Source of the DNA: an uncultured Verrucomicrobiae bacterium
GTDB lineage: Bacteria; Verrucomicrobiota; Verrucomicrobiia; Limisphaerales; AAA164-E04
Assembly (NCBI GenBank): GCA_943788245.1
Contig: CALSPN010000026.1
Span: 81,905-145,904 of the forward strand
Length of the DNA stretch: 64,000 nucleotides
Direction of reading: 5' to 3'
Positions 9,264-18,197 of this stretch are shown in pieces; position 1 is the first letter of the stretch; each line of letters opens with the position of its first letter. The notes below the pieces were generated by a model that saw nothing but the letters and a program-made list of their open reading frames with translations, ran no database searches and was not told the origin of the DNA. The position numbers and the translations under genes were made by a program.

Positions 9264-10655
9264 TCAAGGTAATGGCCACTCTCTTGAATCGGATCGAGCA
9301 GACGCCAAATAAGATTCAATTTTTTTGATCATGCGCCGGTTGCTTGATGATACATCCTGTGTTTCACCGGGATCAATCGAAAGGTCATAAAGCTCGAGCG
9401 GTGCATCCACACCATGTCTGACAGCCTTCCAGTCGCCCATTCGAGCTGCTTGATGAAAACCCTTTTCATGAAACTCCCAGTAGAGAGGGGCATGCTTTTT
9501 TATTTTCCCGTTCAAGAGAGGTTCCACCATGGATTCACCATCCAGCCCCAGAGGCACTTTCAGCCCGGCAAGCTCGGTTAAGGTGGGAAACACGTCCCAT
9601 GCAGCCCATACCTGGTCGCTTGTTTGGCCTGGTTGAATTTTCCCTTTCCATCGCACAATCATGGGCGAACGAATGCCACCTTCGTAAAGGTCACGTTTGA
9701 TCCCTCTGAAAGGGCCTGAAGATCGAAAAAAACCGGGATCAATGCCTTCTTGATCATGGGGTCCGTTATCACTGCAAAAGAAGACAATCGTGTCTTCGGA
9801 CAGACCTTGATCATCCAGAGCATTCAGAATTTTACCCACATCACGATCCAATCGATAGATCATGGCTGCGAGCATTTTCTGAGGTTCCGGCCACTTTTCT
9901 TCTTTGTAGGGTTTAGCAGTCGGAGCAATGACTTGCTTATGGGGCAAGGTGTAGGCCAGATAGAGAAAAAAAGGGGCTTTGCGAGGTGTTTTGATATAGT
10001 TGATTGCCGCATCAGTGAACTTGTAATGTATGAACAATCCTTGTTTACCTTCGCTGTTTTCAGGAAACTGCCATAATTGTTGATTTCTCCAGACAACCTC
10101 TGGAAAATGATTGTGAGCTTTTTTTTGATTCAAAAACCCGAACCATTCATCAAATCCTTGCAGATTGGGCAACCCGGTTGATCCAGCTTCCCCCAAGCCC
10201 CATTTCCCCAGGACACAGGTGTCGTATTTTTTCTTTTTCAGTATTTCGGCCACGGTCAAATCGCCGTAATCCAAAGGCACGTTCCCATTGCCCCGGATGC
10301 GCGTATGCCCCGAGTGAAATCCAGTCATCAATACCGATCGTGAAGGGGCACAAACCGTGCTCCCTGCGTAATACTGGGTAAAACGGATTCCTTCACGAGC
10401 CATTTGATCGAGTCGTGGCGTTCGAAAATACTTTTGTCCGTATGCACCTACATCTCCGTAACCAAGGTCATCAGCCATGATAAAAATGATGTTGGGTGGC
10501 TTGGCGCTGACCTGGGCTGCTCGCAAATCCTTGGCAAAGCTCAAGCCAAAAACCACTAGCAGCAGTCCTAGAGAGCAAGAAAGGGCAGGAGCAAGAAAAA
10601 CAACTCCAGCGATAGCGTGATATCGTGGGGCAGACATGAAATTCAAAAGACGCAT
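9264..10655 (-). CDS. Arylsulfatase (sulfatase S1 family), exported
   Basis: Hydrolyses sulfate esters, probably of polysaccharides, in the periplasm or outside the cell. The N-terminus is hydrophobic up to about residue 47 (signal peptide or anchor). The mature part starts PPNIIFIMADDLGYGD with metal ligands D62 and D63. The sulfatase signature CAPSR begins at C102, the cysteine that must be converted to formylglycine by an FGE-type maturase not seen in this window. FFCSDNGPH supplies the later metal-binding Asp-Asn, and KWGLGE fits the Lys-His-type region. Length 463 is normal for the family. Sulfatases are greatly expanded in Verrucomicrobiota that degrade sulfated glycans. The substrate cannot be told from sequence. 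Confidence 0.93.
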   Translation of the reverse strand: MRLLNFMSAPRYHAIAGVVFLAPALSCSLGLLLVVFGLSFAKDLRAAQVSAKPPNIIFIMADDLGYGDVGAYGQKYFRTPRLDQMAREGIRFTQYYAGSTVCAPSRSVLMTGFHSGHTRIRGNGNVPLDYGDLTVAEILKKKKYDTCVLGKWGLGEAGSTGLPNLQGFDEWFGFLNQKKAHNHFPEVVWRNQQLWQFPENSEGKQGLFIHYKFTDAAINYIKTPRKAPFFLYLAYTLPHKQVIAPTAKPYKEEKWPEPQKMLAAMIYRLDRDVGKILNALDDQGLSEDTIVFFCSDNGPHDQEGIDPGFFRSSGPFRGIKRDLYEGGIRSPMIVRWKGKIQPGQTSDQVWAAWDVFPTLTELAGLKVPLGLDGESMVEPLLNGKIKKHAPLYWEFHEKGFHQAARMGDWKAVRHGVDAPLELYDLSIDPGETQDVSSSNRRMIKKIESYLASARSDSREWPLP

Positions 10656-10753
10656 ATGATTCAGTTAATTTATCCCCCATACCTTTCAAGTGTAAAGTCC
10701 GTATGCTTCGATGAAATTTCCAGGCCCTGATTGAATCTTTTACCATTTAACAC

Positions 10754-10779
10754 ATTACCGGCAGGATTACCGGTTGACA
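10754..10779 (+). promoter_or_regulatory. Tandem ATTACCGG boxes abutting a TTGACA -35-like element
   Basis: In the 100-bp divergent region between the sulfatase and DUF4159 genes, ATTACCGG occurs at 10754-10761 and again at 10766-10773 (12-bp period). The second copy touches TTGACA at 10774-10779. The -10 expected near 10797 (CAAATT) is weak. The placement suggests an operator for an activator or repressor of the DUF4159 gene. It also argues against translation starting at the TTG at 10774. Confidence 0.35.
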
Positions 10780-10830
10780 GTAGCATTTGGGTCGATCAAA
10801 TTGGTGTTATTCTCAGCAAACCGAACCAGA

Positions 10831-11736
10831 ATGAAACCATACAAGGACAGTCGACCGAATCAGATTGTGATCATGACCATCTTGCTTAGCTGCTTGATGT
10901 CCTCACAGTGCTCTGCTCAGCTTTTGTCCGGCCCGAGATCAGGTGGACGAGGATCTGAAAGATTGATCACCGAGCCCGGTCCAGCATCACGTGCAGGTGT
11001 GCCAGATTGGAATATTGATAATGACTTTACAGACGACATCTTCACTTTTGTACGCATCATGTACAGTGGCAGGGGATGGGGAGGACGAGGCGGGAGCTGG
11101 AGAACAGATTTTCCCAATGCGGATCTGAATTTTTCGTATCGTCTGGAGCAACTGACCTCCATGGTTGTTGATCCTCAAGGAGGCACCATCGATTTACTGG
11201 ATGACAAGCTTTACGACTATCCGTTTATTTTCATCATTGATCCAAGAACTCTGTCTTTCAAAGACAATGAAGCGAAGGCCCTCAGACGCTACCTACTGAA
11301 TGGAGGATTTCTCATGGTGGACGATTTCTGGGGAACTACCATGAAGCGTGATTTCTTGAGTGAAATGGAAAAAGTATTCCCGAACAAGAAACCGATTTCT
11401 CTGGAATTGTCTCACCCCATCTTCAACGCAGTTTTTCCCATGAAAATAAAACCTCAAGTTCCAAGCGAAGATTCCGCTGAGCGCAACAAAGGAAGAGGTG
11501 TTTATGAAACATACGAAGATGAAATCATCAATCGCTACGGCGAAGGCCCCGCGCCTGCCGATTATCTTGCCATTTTGGATGACAATGAACGTATCATGGT
11601 GCTCATATGCCACAATACGGACTTGAGTGATGGGTGGGAAGAGGAAGGAAAAAGTCAGTGGTTCTTCTCAAGATTTTCGGAGTCACTATCTTATCCAATG
11701 GGAATCAACATCGTTTACTACGCTTTGACACATTGA
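10831..11736 (+). CDS. DUF4159 domain protein, exported
   Basis: A 301-residue protein of a family common in Verrucomicrobiota and Planctomycetes with no established biochemical function. The ATG at 10831 gives a signal-peptide-like start (MKPYKDSRPNQIVIMTILL.., SSQCSAQ). The ORF-track start at the TTG at 10774 overlaps a -35-like hexamer and is unlikely. The DUF4159 core reads TFVRIMYSG...NFSYRLEQLTSM...YPFIFIIDP...LRRYLLNGGFLMVDDFWG. It resembles a glutamine-amidotransferase-like fold without a catalytic cysteine. The extended N-terminal part is rich in Gly/Arg. DUF4159 proteins are usually near MoxR ATPase/vWA genes, which are not present here, so this is a stand-alone copy. Confidence 0.85.
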   Translation: MKPYKDSRPNQIVIMTILLSCLMSSQCSAQLLSGPRSGGRGSERLITEPGPASRAGVPDWNIDNDFTDDIFTFVRIMYSGRGWGGRGGSWRTDFPNADLNFSYRLEQLTSMVVDPQGGTIDLLDDKLYDYPFIFIIDPRTLSFKDNEAKALRRYLLNGGFLMVDDFWGTTMKRDFLSEMEKVFPNKKPISLELSHPIFNAVFPMKIKPQVPSEDSAERNKGRGVYETYEDEIINRYGEGPAPADYLAILDDNERIMVLICHNTDLSDGWEEEGKSQWFFSRFSESLSYPMGINIVYYALTH

Positions 11737-11805
11737 ATTTCATGACGTTCTGGATTGCCTCGTTCGGGGAGATTCAGGCAGCCCCCTTCAAGAAAACATA
11801 CTTTT

Positions 11806-12285
11806 TCAGCTATCAAGACTGAGAAAGGAAAAATCCGTTTTATCACCACTGATTTCGACGATTGCGACCGATCGTCGAGTATGCATCTTGCGCCGCCCTG
11901 AGTAGCCCGGATTCAGGTAGAGGGTGTGATCCAAGGTCTGTGAAAAAGCCTGATGCGTGTGCCCGAATACCACCAGATCAGGCCGAGTCGCAGTGATCCT
12001 GTCGCGAATGGCCGGGGCTGGCGTTGGCAGACTGACAATGTGATGAACGAGGATATTTCGACCCGAGAGGGTAACTGATTCCGTTTCACGCACATCAATA
12101 TCAAAATCGGTATTTCCCATCACCGCAGTCACCGGCGCAATCTCTTCAAGTTCCATGACGATGTGGGGTGGACCAATATCTCCTGCATGCAAGATATGAT
12201 CGACTCCTCGAAAAAGCTTCTTTATTTGAGGATCAAGAAAGCCATGTGTGTCTGAGATGACTCCGATTTTAAAATGCTTACTCAT
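11806..12285 (-). CDS. Metallophosphoesterase, YfcE/MJ0936-type phosphodiesterase
   Basis: A 159-residue calcineurin-like hydrolase. The five metal-binding blocks are all visible: SDTHG (near residue 11), HAGDIG, MGNTD, VHHI and FGHTHQ followed by NPGYSGRR. This compact form matches YfcE/MJ0936 phosphodiesterases, which cleave model phosphodiesters; the natural substrate is unknown. It is convergent with the DUF4159 gene (about 70 bp between stops) and lies downstream of the DUF6580-like gene on the same strand. Confidence 0.9.
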   Translation of the reverse strand: MSKHFKIGVISDTHGFLDPQIKKLFRGVDHILHAGDIGPPHIVMELEEIAPVTAVMGNTDFDIDVRETESVTLSGRNILVHHIVSLPTPAPAIRDRITATRPDLVVFGHTHQAFSQTLDHTLYLNPGYSGRRKMHTRRSVAIVEISGDKTDFSFLSLDS

Positions 12286-12387
12286 GCTTGACTAGAGACG
12301 CTTGCGGATCTTTGGGTCTTGGTGATACCAGTGAAAAAACGTGGACTCTTTTCGTTGAGCGAAGAACATTCAACCGTTGGTCGCAAC

Positions 12388-13008
12388 TCAAACAGTCGCT
12401 TTTTCAGGCTCGATGTCCTCGGGTTCATTTTCGGTGTCGGACTCTTCCTCGGCAGCTGTCTCACGCGCTTCTATCCACTTGGCAGCACCTACAAACAGTC
12501 CAGAGAAAAGTCCACCGCTGATGAGCGTATTACGCAGAAACATCCAGGTGGGTGGAAGGCCGCTCGTTCCAGTGGTCAAGGCCAATAGCCAACCTGAGAG
12601 ATCACGCGTGTATTCCTTGTTCTCGAAAGGATTCAGGAGCCAGGCCATGGTGTTCGTGATGAGGTAAAACAAACAGGCTCCAACCAATCCTCCACCGATC
12701 AGTTTGGCCCAATGGTCTTTTTTACTCATCCACTGGCCTAAACCAATCAAACTGGCATATCCCAGATAATTACTCAGCTGATACCACTGCGGCCAGTAAC
12801 CATAATACGCATTCAAGGCCAGATCTGTGACCGCCAGCGTCCCCAGAGGGATCAGCCAGGCCAATTTAGGAGGGAAGTAGAGCCCCGCACAGAATGCCAA
12901 CGCATAAGCTGCACTAAAATTCATAGGCATGAGCCCTGGCCATCGTGTTCCTGCGAACACGATCAGCATGAGGGCAACCAGCCATTTATTTACCTTTTTT
13001 TGAACCAC
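12388..13008 (-). CDS. Integral membrane protein, DUF6580-like
   Basis: A 206-residue protein with about five hydrophobic helices (around 10-25, 33-65, 80-95, 105-130 and 145-175). It ends in a very acidic tail (EARETAAEEESDTENEPED) on one face of the membrane. The pattern AAYALAFCAGLYFPPKLAWLIPLG resembles small DUF6580/ECF-S-like membrane proteins, sometimes suggested to be transporter substrate-binding units. No ATPase or ECF-T gene is adjacent, so a transport role is only a guess. Its start lies 170 bp from the divergently transcribed RluA-type gene. Confidence 0.72.
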   Translation of the reverse strand: MVQKKVNKWLVALMLIVFAGTRWPGLMPMNFSAAYALAFCAGLYFPPKLAWLIPLGTLAVTDLALNAYYGYWPQWYQLSNYLGYASLIGLGQWMSKKDHWAKLIGGGLVGACLFYLITNTMAWLLNPFENKEYTRDLSGWLLALTTGTSGLPPTWMFLRNTLISGGLFSGLFVGAAKWIEARETAAEEESDTENEPEDIEPEKATV

Positions 13009-13177
13009 GTGGGTTTATATTACGTCATTCATTCTTGATGACAAGTAGGGATAGAGCTGGATCTTTTTTTTTGAAACCCTCACACCGAAATTCCTGCCAG
13101 ATGTTGATGAGACAGTCAAAATTCCTGACACCCAGACTTGCTTTGAGGCAAATTTTTAGTTTAGGGATTTCCCAGAC

Positions 13178-13906
13178 ATGACAACATCACTGGATCCACT
13201 TTTCCCCATTATCTACGAAGATGATTCCCTGCTGGTGCTGCACAAACCGGCCGACTTGGTCTGTCATCCAACCAAAGGGGATGTTTACTCCAGCTTGATC
13301 AGCCGTGTTCGGCTTTATCTGGGCGAAGCAAATGAAGGCCAAATGATCAATCGAATTGATCGAGAGACCAGTGGCGTTGTCCTCATCGCAAAGAACAAGG
13401 AAACGGCCCGTAGCTTGCGCCTGCAATGGGAAGCCAGAGAGGTAGTCAAAATATATCATGCCATTTCCTACGGCTGGCCCAAGAAGGATTCGTTCAGTGT
13501 GGACAAGCCTCTTGGCAAAGATATTGAAAGCGAAGTTGCCATCAAGGATTGCGTGAGGAGGGATGGTTCTCCGTCTTTCACAGGATTCCGCGTCCTGAAG
13601 CGGTTCGAAAAGAATCGATCCAAGTTCGCATTGCTTGAAGTTTGTCCGCGAACAGGACGCAAACATCAAATCCGTATCCACCTTCAGCATCTGGGGCATT
13701 CCATCGTCGGGGACAAGCTCTATGGACTGAATGAACAATTTTATCTGGATCTGGTTTATGGCCGTTTAACCGATGATCAACGAAAGCAACTTCTACTCCC
13801 ATTCCACGCCCTGCACGCGCATAGTGTCACCTTGACATATCAGGACCAGGAACGAACGTTTGCATCTGAAGCTGAGGATTGGTTCCGCAGCTTCCATGAA
13901 GGGTGA
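13178..13906 (+). CDS. RluA-family pseudouridine synthase
   Basis: A 242-residue RNA-uridine isomerase. The catalytic aspartate is D61 in the family signature RIDRETSGVVLIAK. LHKPADLVCHPT is the conserved N-terminal motif and GRKHQIRIHL..GHSIVGDKLYG the C-terminal motif. It lacks an S4 RNA-binding domain, as in the short RluA/TruC-like members, so it may modify a tRNA or a specific rRNA site. It is monocistronic here, with divergent and convergent neighbours. Confidence 0.92.
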   Translation: MTTSLDPLFPIIYEDDSLLVLHKPADLVCHPTKGDVYSSLISRVRLYLGEANEGQMINRIDRETSGVVLIAKNKETARSLRLQWEAREVVKIYHAISYGWPKKDSFSVDKPLGKDIESEVAIKDCVRRDGSPSFTGFRVLKRFEKNRSKFALLEVCPRTGRKHQIRIHLQHLGHSIVGDKLYGLNEQFYLDLVYGRLTDDQRKQLLLPFHALHAHSVTLTYQDQERTFASEAEDWFRSFHEG

Positions 13907-13959
13907 GTTGTTTCACTCAAGCCTGGCATCAAGTTGGATGTTTCGAGGCTTTGCAGCAA

Positions 13960-15369
13960 TCATGGTTGTGTTAGTTGAATCGTGAAATCTTGCCTTCTGT
14001 AAAGACAAGTTCCATTGATTTCTTCGCAGATATTGTAAAGTGCATAGCCTTTGAGTTCGTGTGAGTTTTCCCCCGTGTGTTGGACTATTTCAAACTCAAG
14101 AGATCGTGGGGATTGATCGGTGACCAAGGGGGGATTGGGGAATTGAAGAAATACCCTTTCCGGCCCCCAGCCTTTGCTCGACTTAAGCCAGACAGTCAGA
14201 GGCTCGGCTTCGTTGTTCCAATGAAATGCGTGGGCAACATTCGGTTGCAATCGCAAGTGAATACGTAACGCTTTTTTGCTCGCATCCGTTGCGGATACAA
14301 TTGTCGATTCAATCTGAATCGCAGGCAGAATATCGCGAAACACCCTCCCTCCGGGATCTGGCTCTGAAAGTTTCTTGATGGAATCAGTGTTTTTTTCAGC
14401 TGGATAGGCAAACTCGGCACCTCCTGGCTCAACTCGCAGGGGGAAAGGTTTTTCTCCTCGGGCAGTAATTTCCTTACGAGCCTGATTCACCCAATCATAA
14501 AATGAATAGGGTTTATCCAATCGTGGGCCGTATTGCTGAATCCTGCGGCGCCAGATATATTGATTCGGATCCAGCTCCAACGCAGTCTGCCACGATTTAA
14601 TTGCTTTGGTGAAATCTTTCGAATTGGATTGATTCAGATCAAAAAAACTCCGGTGGGCAACCCCCATTCTGAAATGCAGCCATCCATCATCAGGCGCATT
14701 GGAGGAGGCCATCTGATATGCATGAATGCATTCATCCAGCCGAAGGTCTCCTCCCCAAAGAAATAAGGAATCAGCATATGCTCCCCATGCCTCAGCAGTC
14801 TGCCGCATGCTGGCTCTGAGCTTGAGTTTTTCCAAACCCGGACTACCGGGAAGTGCATTTATTGCGTCGTCACGCTCATCATGAGGAGATGAGACCGAAT
14901 CCACAAATGCTTCGAATTCTTCCTGTGAGGGATTGATGGACCGAACGATTCCCTTTTCATCGATCAATACGGTGTAAGGAACGGCCGCCACCTTGAGGAG
15001 ATTGAGTGAATCTACAAGGATAAGCCAATCCATCTGATGCCACTGCATGAACAGTCGACAACGGTCTGGATGTTGTTCTTGAATGATTCCGAGGACTTTA
15101 ATTTTACCATCAAGTCGGAAGGGCTCTGTGCGAGCGTGCCACACGGGCACGTGCTGACGACATCCTGCTCACCAAGAGGCAAAAACATGCAATACAACTT
15201 TTTCACCGTAATAATCATGAACTGAAACCGGTTTTCCATTTTCAAGCGACGGAAAAGAATAATGAGGAAAGGAAGAATTTTTTTCAAATGCATGACTCAT
15301 GACTGTGAATAGTAAAAAAAGAACGCATGGAATCGAATGAATAAGAATCGTGTGATGAGTTTTTTTCAT
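13960..15369 (-). CDS. Candidate selenoprotein: thioredoxin-fold/TPR/DsbD-alpha-like exported protein with in-frame TGA (Sec67)
   Basis: The track lists two ORFs (15169-15369 and 13960-15150), but they are in the same frame and separated only by one TGA at 15169-15171. Read through, they form 469 residues. Residues 1-27 are a signal peptide. Residues 33-170 are a TlpA/thioredoxin-like domain with VVLHVFASW-U-AGC, so the TGA replaces the first Cys of WCxxC, and AAVPYTVLIDEKG supplies the cis-proline. Residues about 185-310 are TPR-like (AIKSWQTALELDPNQ). The C-terminal beta domain ends in NICEEINGTCLYRRQDF, like the Cys pair of DsbD alpha domains. A SECIS-like hairpin follows the TGA. The likely role is thiol-disulfide exchange in the periplasm. 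Alternatives are a TGT/TGC-to-TGA sequencing error or a true nonsense mutation; no selA/B/D or tRNA-Sec lies in the window. Confidence 0.75.
15135..15151 (-). promoter_or_regulatory. Putative bacterial SECIS hairpin
   Basis: Downstream of the in-frame TGA on the mRNA there are 17 nt, then CGTGCC-CGTGT-GGCACG: a perfect 6-bp stem with a 5-nt loop. The loop starts 24 nt after the TGA and has G at its second position. Bacterial SECIS elements are known to be short stem-loops about 16-37 nt after UGA with a G among the first loop bases, so geometry and sequence agree. Two more G-C pairs can form below after an internal loop. Energy was not computed. Confidence 0.6.
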
Positions 15370-15416
15370 GGCAGGTGACTTTGGACATTAGGCCGTCAGG
15401 AAAAAGAAAGCAAATA

Positions 15417-16769
15417 TCACCTGACTTTCGTTTTGAAATAAAACCTGAAGGTCAGGCAAAAGGCAGCAACTCCCAGCCCTAAAGCCAGACCAATCCAAAT
15501 CCCCAAAGCTCCCTTCTGATAATAAAAAGCGAGCATACACGCCATCGGCATGGCCAGGAGCCAGTATGCGACAATCGCCACAATCGCAGGTATCCTTACA
15601 TCCTGCATCCCGCGCAATATGGAAATCGCGGTCACCTGAAGACCATCAAAAACCTGGAATATGGCGGCTACCATCAGCAACTGGACAGCTAGATCCTGTA
15701 CCTCTTTAGATTCCACAAACCAAGCGGCCATCGTCCTGCCTCCAAAAAAGAATAAACAGCCGAAAGCAGTCATCAACACGACGGCAGTCATCAAACTAAC
15801 CAGCCCAATGCGCCGCACACGGCGATTCAGTCCGGCCCCGAGGACTTGCCCGACTCGCACTGAAGCAGCCATTCCGAGACTGAGGGAAAACATGAACGTT
15901 GTGCTGGCACAGGTGAAGGCAATTTGATGAGCCGCCAAAGCATTCGCCCCGATCCATCCGAGCATGAGTGCCGCAAATGCAAAAGATCCCATTTCCAGCA
16001 GGTGCTGAAGCGACACAGGCAAACCCAACTTGAACAGCTTCCTTAAAACCGGTAGATCTCCCGCACCCGACCAGGAACCTTGACGAAAACGCGCCAGTGA
16101 TTTGGATCGCACCAGCCAAGCAATCATCGCAGCAGCAGTCACGATACGAGCCAGGAGGGTTGCCAATCCGGCTCCGTTGAGCCCCATCGCAGGGCAACCC
16201 AGATTTCCGTATATCAACATCCAGTTGAGCAGAATGTTAAGTAAGACGCCCCCGATCATGAGTAGCGTGGGGATCCATGGATGGTTCAATGCTTCACAGA
16301 ATTGTTTTCCAGCCAAACCAAGCAACATCGGCAGCAAACTAGGCGCAAGGAACCAAAGATAACCTCCGGCGGCATCAACAACCTCGGGAGGTTGTCCCAG
16401 AAAAGGCAGTATCCACCGGAAGGCCATGAAGATGACCACAAGTAAAGCAGATGTGACCAGCGTCAGAACGGCTGAGGCTCGATAAACGCGGCCTACTTGT
16501 AAAGGGTCATTGGCCCCGAAGGCATTGGCACTGAGCACAGAGACAGAGGTCAACATACCAAATCCAAACACCATGGGAAGGTGAAACAAGTTGATCACCA
16601 AAGAAGAGGCTGCCAACGGAATGACCCCCACCTGCCCCACCATCACGGTATCAGCAATACCCATGAGGGTCTGTCCGACGAGACCGGCCATGATCGGCAA
16701 ACTCAATCGAAACAAAGAACGCACTTCACGTGCATATTTCCATAAAACCCTTAAGGTACGATAATTCAT
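15417..16769 (-). CDS. MATE family efflux transporter (NorM-like)
   Basis: A 450-residue inner-membrane antiporter with the usual twelve hydrophobic helices in two related halves. The first half has LPIMAGLVGQTLMGIADTVMVGQVG, the conserved TM1-TM2 entry motif, and the second half has LPVSLQHLLEMGSFAFAALMLGWIGANALAAHQIAF. MATE proteins export cationic drugs or metabolites using Na+ or H+. The substrate cannot be inferred here. It lies just upstream of the thioredoxin-fold candidate selenoprotein on the same strand with about 50 bp between them, so co-transcription is possible. Confidence 0.93.
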   Translation of the reverse strand: MNYRTLRVLWKYAREVRSLFRLSLPIMAGLVGQTLMGIADTVMVGQVGVIPLAASSLVINLFHLPMVFGFGMLTSVSVLSANAFGANDPLQVGRVYRASAVLTLVTSALLVVIFMAFRWILPFLGQPPEVVDAAGGYLWFLAPSLLPMLLGLAGKQFCEALNHPWIPTLLMIGGVLLNILLNWMLIYGNLGCPAMGLNGAGLATLLARIVTAAAMIAWLVRSKSLARFRQGSWSGAGDLPVLRKLFKLGLPVSLQHLLEMGSFAFAALMLGWIGANALAAHQIAFTCASTTFMFSLSLGMAASVRVGQVLGAGLNRRVRRIGLVSLMTAVVLMTAFGCLFFFGGRTMAAWFVESKEVQDLAVQLLMVAAIFQVFDGLQVTAISILRGMQDVRIPAIVAIVAYWLLAMPMACMLAFYYQKGALGIWIGLALGLGVAAFCLTFRFYFKTKVR

Positions 16770-16821
16770 TCATTCCCAGAACTTGCTGCGATACGGATAC
16801 AAGAGATGATTGAATCAGAGA

Positions 16822-17643
16822 TCAGGCAAAAGTCTTTTTTAAGTAATCAAGACTTTGCTGGGCAATGGCTTCAGGGCCTTCTTCGAATTTAAATACTTCG
16901 ACGGAAACATAGCCCTGATATCCAACTTCTTTAAGTGCAGAGGCAATGGGCACAAAATCGACATCTCCAAATCCAGGTCCCTTGAGATTTGCATCATTGG
17001 CATGAAAATAAGCGAAGGCTGGCCAGGATTCCCGAATGATATCAGCAATGGGTTTACCCATGGAACACATGGCTTTGACATCCAGAATGATCTTGAAAGC
17101 AGGCGAAGGGATGCGACGGATAAATTGAATCGCCTCTTCTGCCGTATTCATGAAATTAGTTTCAGATGGCGCCAGAGGCTCAAAACAGATCGTCACTCCC
17201 TTGTCTTCGCCGTCTTGGACCGCCGGACGAAAAACCTCAGTCGCCCACTCAGTGGCCTGTTCCAGAGTAACACCTGGTTCCAGATTCCGCTGATGAGGTG
17301 ATCCTACAACAATCGATTTCCCTCCCAAATCCTGGCAGAATTGGACCAAGTCGCGAAAGTATTGCTGCGTTTTGGCACGGATGCTCGCATCCGGATGCGT
17401 CATGTGCATGCCCTCAGCCTCTACAAGCACCCAATGGATACCTGAAATTTCCAGCTGATGTCTCGCAGCTAAGTCCTTGATTTCAGAGCGACGCTGCTTG
17501 GAAACATCGGTGACGTACTTGGCACAGGTGAAAGGGGCAATTTCAATCCCGTCGTATCCTGTTTGTTTGACAAACTCAAAGGTTTTTTCAAACGACCACT
17601 CCTTGAAGATCTCATTGCAGACACCAAATTTCATGAGGGGCAT
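16822..17643 (-). CDS. Sugar phosphate isomerase/epimerase (xylose isomerase-like TIM barrel)
   Basis: A 273-residue AP-endonuclease-2-type TIM barrel. The start is MPLMKFGVCNEIFKEWSFEKTFEFV. Metal-binding acids fit E in TICFEPLAP, D in KIILDVKAM, H in YFHANDANL and E in VSVEVFKFE. Such proteins isomerise or epimerise sugars or inositol derivatives and are often paired with Gfo/Idh/MocA oxidoreductases, one of which lies 10 kb away. The exact substrate is unknown. Confidence 0.88.
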   Translation of the reverse strand: MPLMKFGVCNEIFKEWSFEKTFEFVKQTGYDGIEIAPFTCAKYVTDVSKQRRSEIKDLAARHQLEISGIHWVLVEAEGMHMTHPDASIRAKTQQYFRDLVQFCQDLGGKSIVVGSPHQRNLEPGVTLEQATEWATEVFRPAVQDGEDKGVTICFEPLAPSETNFMNTAEEAIQFIRRIPSPAFKIILDVKAMCSMGKPIADIIRESWPAFAYFHANDANLKGPGFGDVDFVPIASALKEVGYQGYVSVEVFKFEEGPEAIAQQSLDYLKKTFA

Positions 17644-17706
17644 TGAGCCAAATTTAAGACTCTTTTGCCATCGCTATTTTCAATAAAGATCAGCAATGGA
17701 ACCTGC

Positions 17707-17964
17707 TCATAAATAAAAATCGCTCACTTCATGATTTGTTTTTTCCTCCTCGCCCCTTTCCGATTCCGATTCATTTTGAAAATCAATGGGGCGCATTTCC
17801 CTGTCATTAGCCTGCCAATCCTCTGCCGAATCTACCGCACGTCGCATTTGATCGAACCACCAGGAGGCTCTCTGTAATCGTCTTTGCGAACGATGACGGA
17901 AACGAAAGGATGCGTTTCTTTGCTGACTTAATCCGAGTTCAAGTTGTTCTGTGTTCCATTTCAT
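17707..17964 (-). CDS. Small conserved-looking hypothetical protein
   Basis: 85 residues, N-terminal half strongly basic and aromatic (RNASFRFRHRSQRRLQRASWWFDQMRRAVD), C-terminal half acidic. No signal peptide or membrane segment. The RASWWFDQMRRAVD block looks like a constrained motif, and I recall similar short proteins in Verrucomicrobiota genomes, but I cannot confirm that here. It starts with ATG and sits 60 bp upstream of the isomerase gene on the same strand. No function is proposed. Confidence 0.55.
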   Translation of the reverse strand: MKWNTEQLELGLSQQRNASFRFRHRSQRRLQRASWWFDQMRRAVDSAEDWQANDREMRPIDFQNESESERGEEEKTNHEVSDFYL

Positions 17965-18101
17965 ACATCGCTACTATGCATTCAGGCCTTGGACATTTAC
18001 TGTCCCACGCGAAAGAAAGTAGAGTTTTAAGGGAATGCGGCTCGTTTTGATGCAATCATGGCATCATTCATGCGGTTTTTACTTGCATTCTCAATCACGC
18101 A

Positions 18102-18123
18102 AATGTAAACACAATGTAAATAC
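18102..18123 (+). promoter_or_regulatory. Two 11-bp tandem boxes AATGTAAAYAC upstream of secreted-protein gene
   Basis: AATGTAAACAC (18102-18112) is followed directly by AATGTAAATAC (18113-18123), 10 of 11 bases identical with a one-helical-turn period. They lie 75 bp before the ATG at 18198 in an otherwise gene-free divergent region. A partial palindrome TGATGC..GCATCA is near 18050-18065. These are candidate regulator-binding sites only. Confidence 0.3.
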
Positions 18124-18197
18124 AAAATCAGTGTCAACTTCATTCGAATGAGTGATCTTTATTTGATACTGATAATAATCAAGCAAGGGCGGATCAT

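Noticed and set aside
15012-15293. ORF of 93 aa on the minus strand within the thioredoxin-fold gene
   Set aside because: It overlaps the in-frame TGA in another frame and has no recognisable domain, while the read-through frame has thioredoxin, TPR and C-terminal domains.
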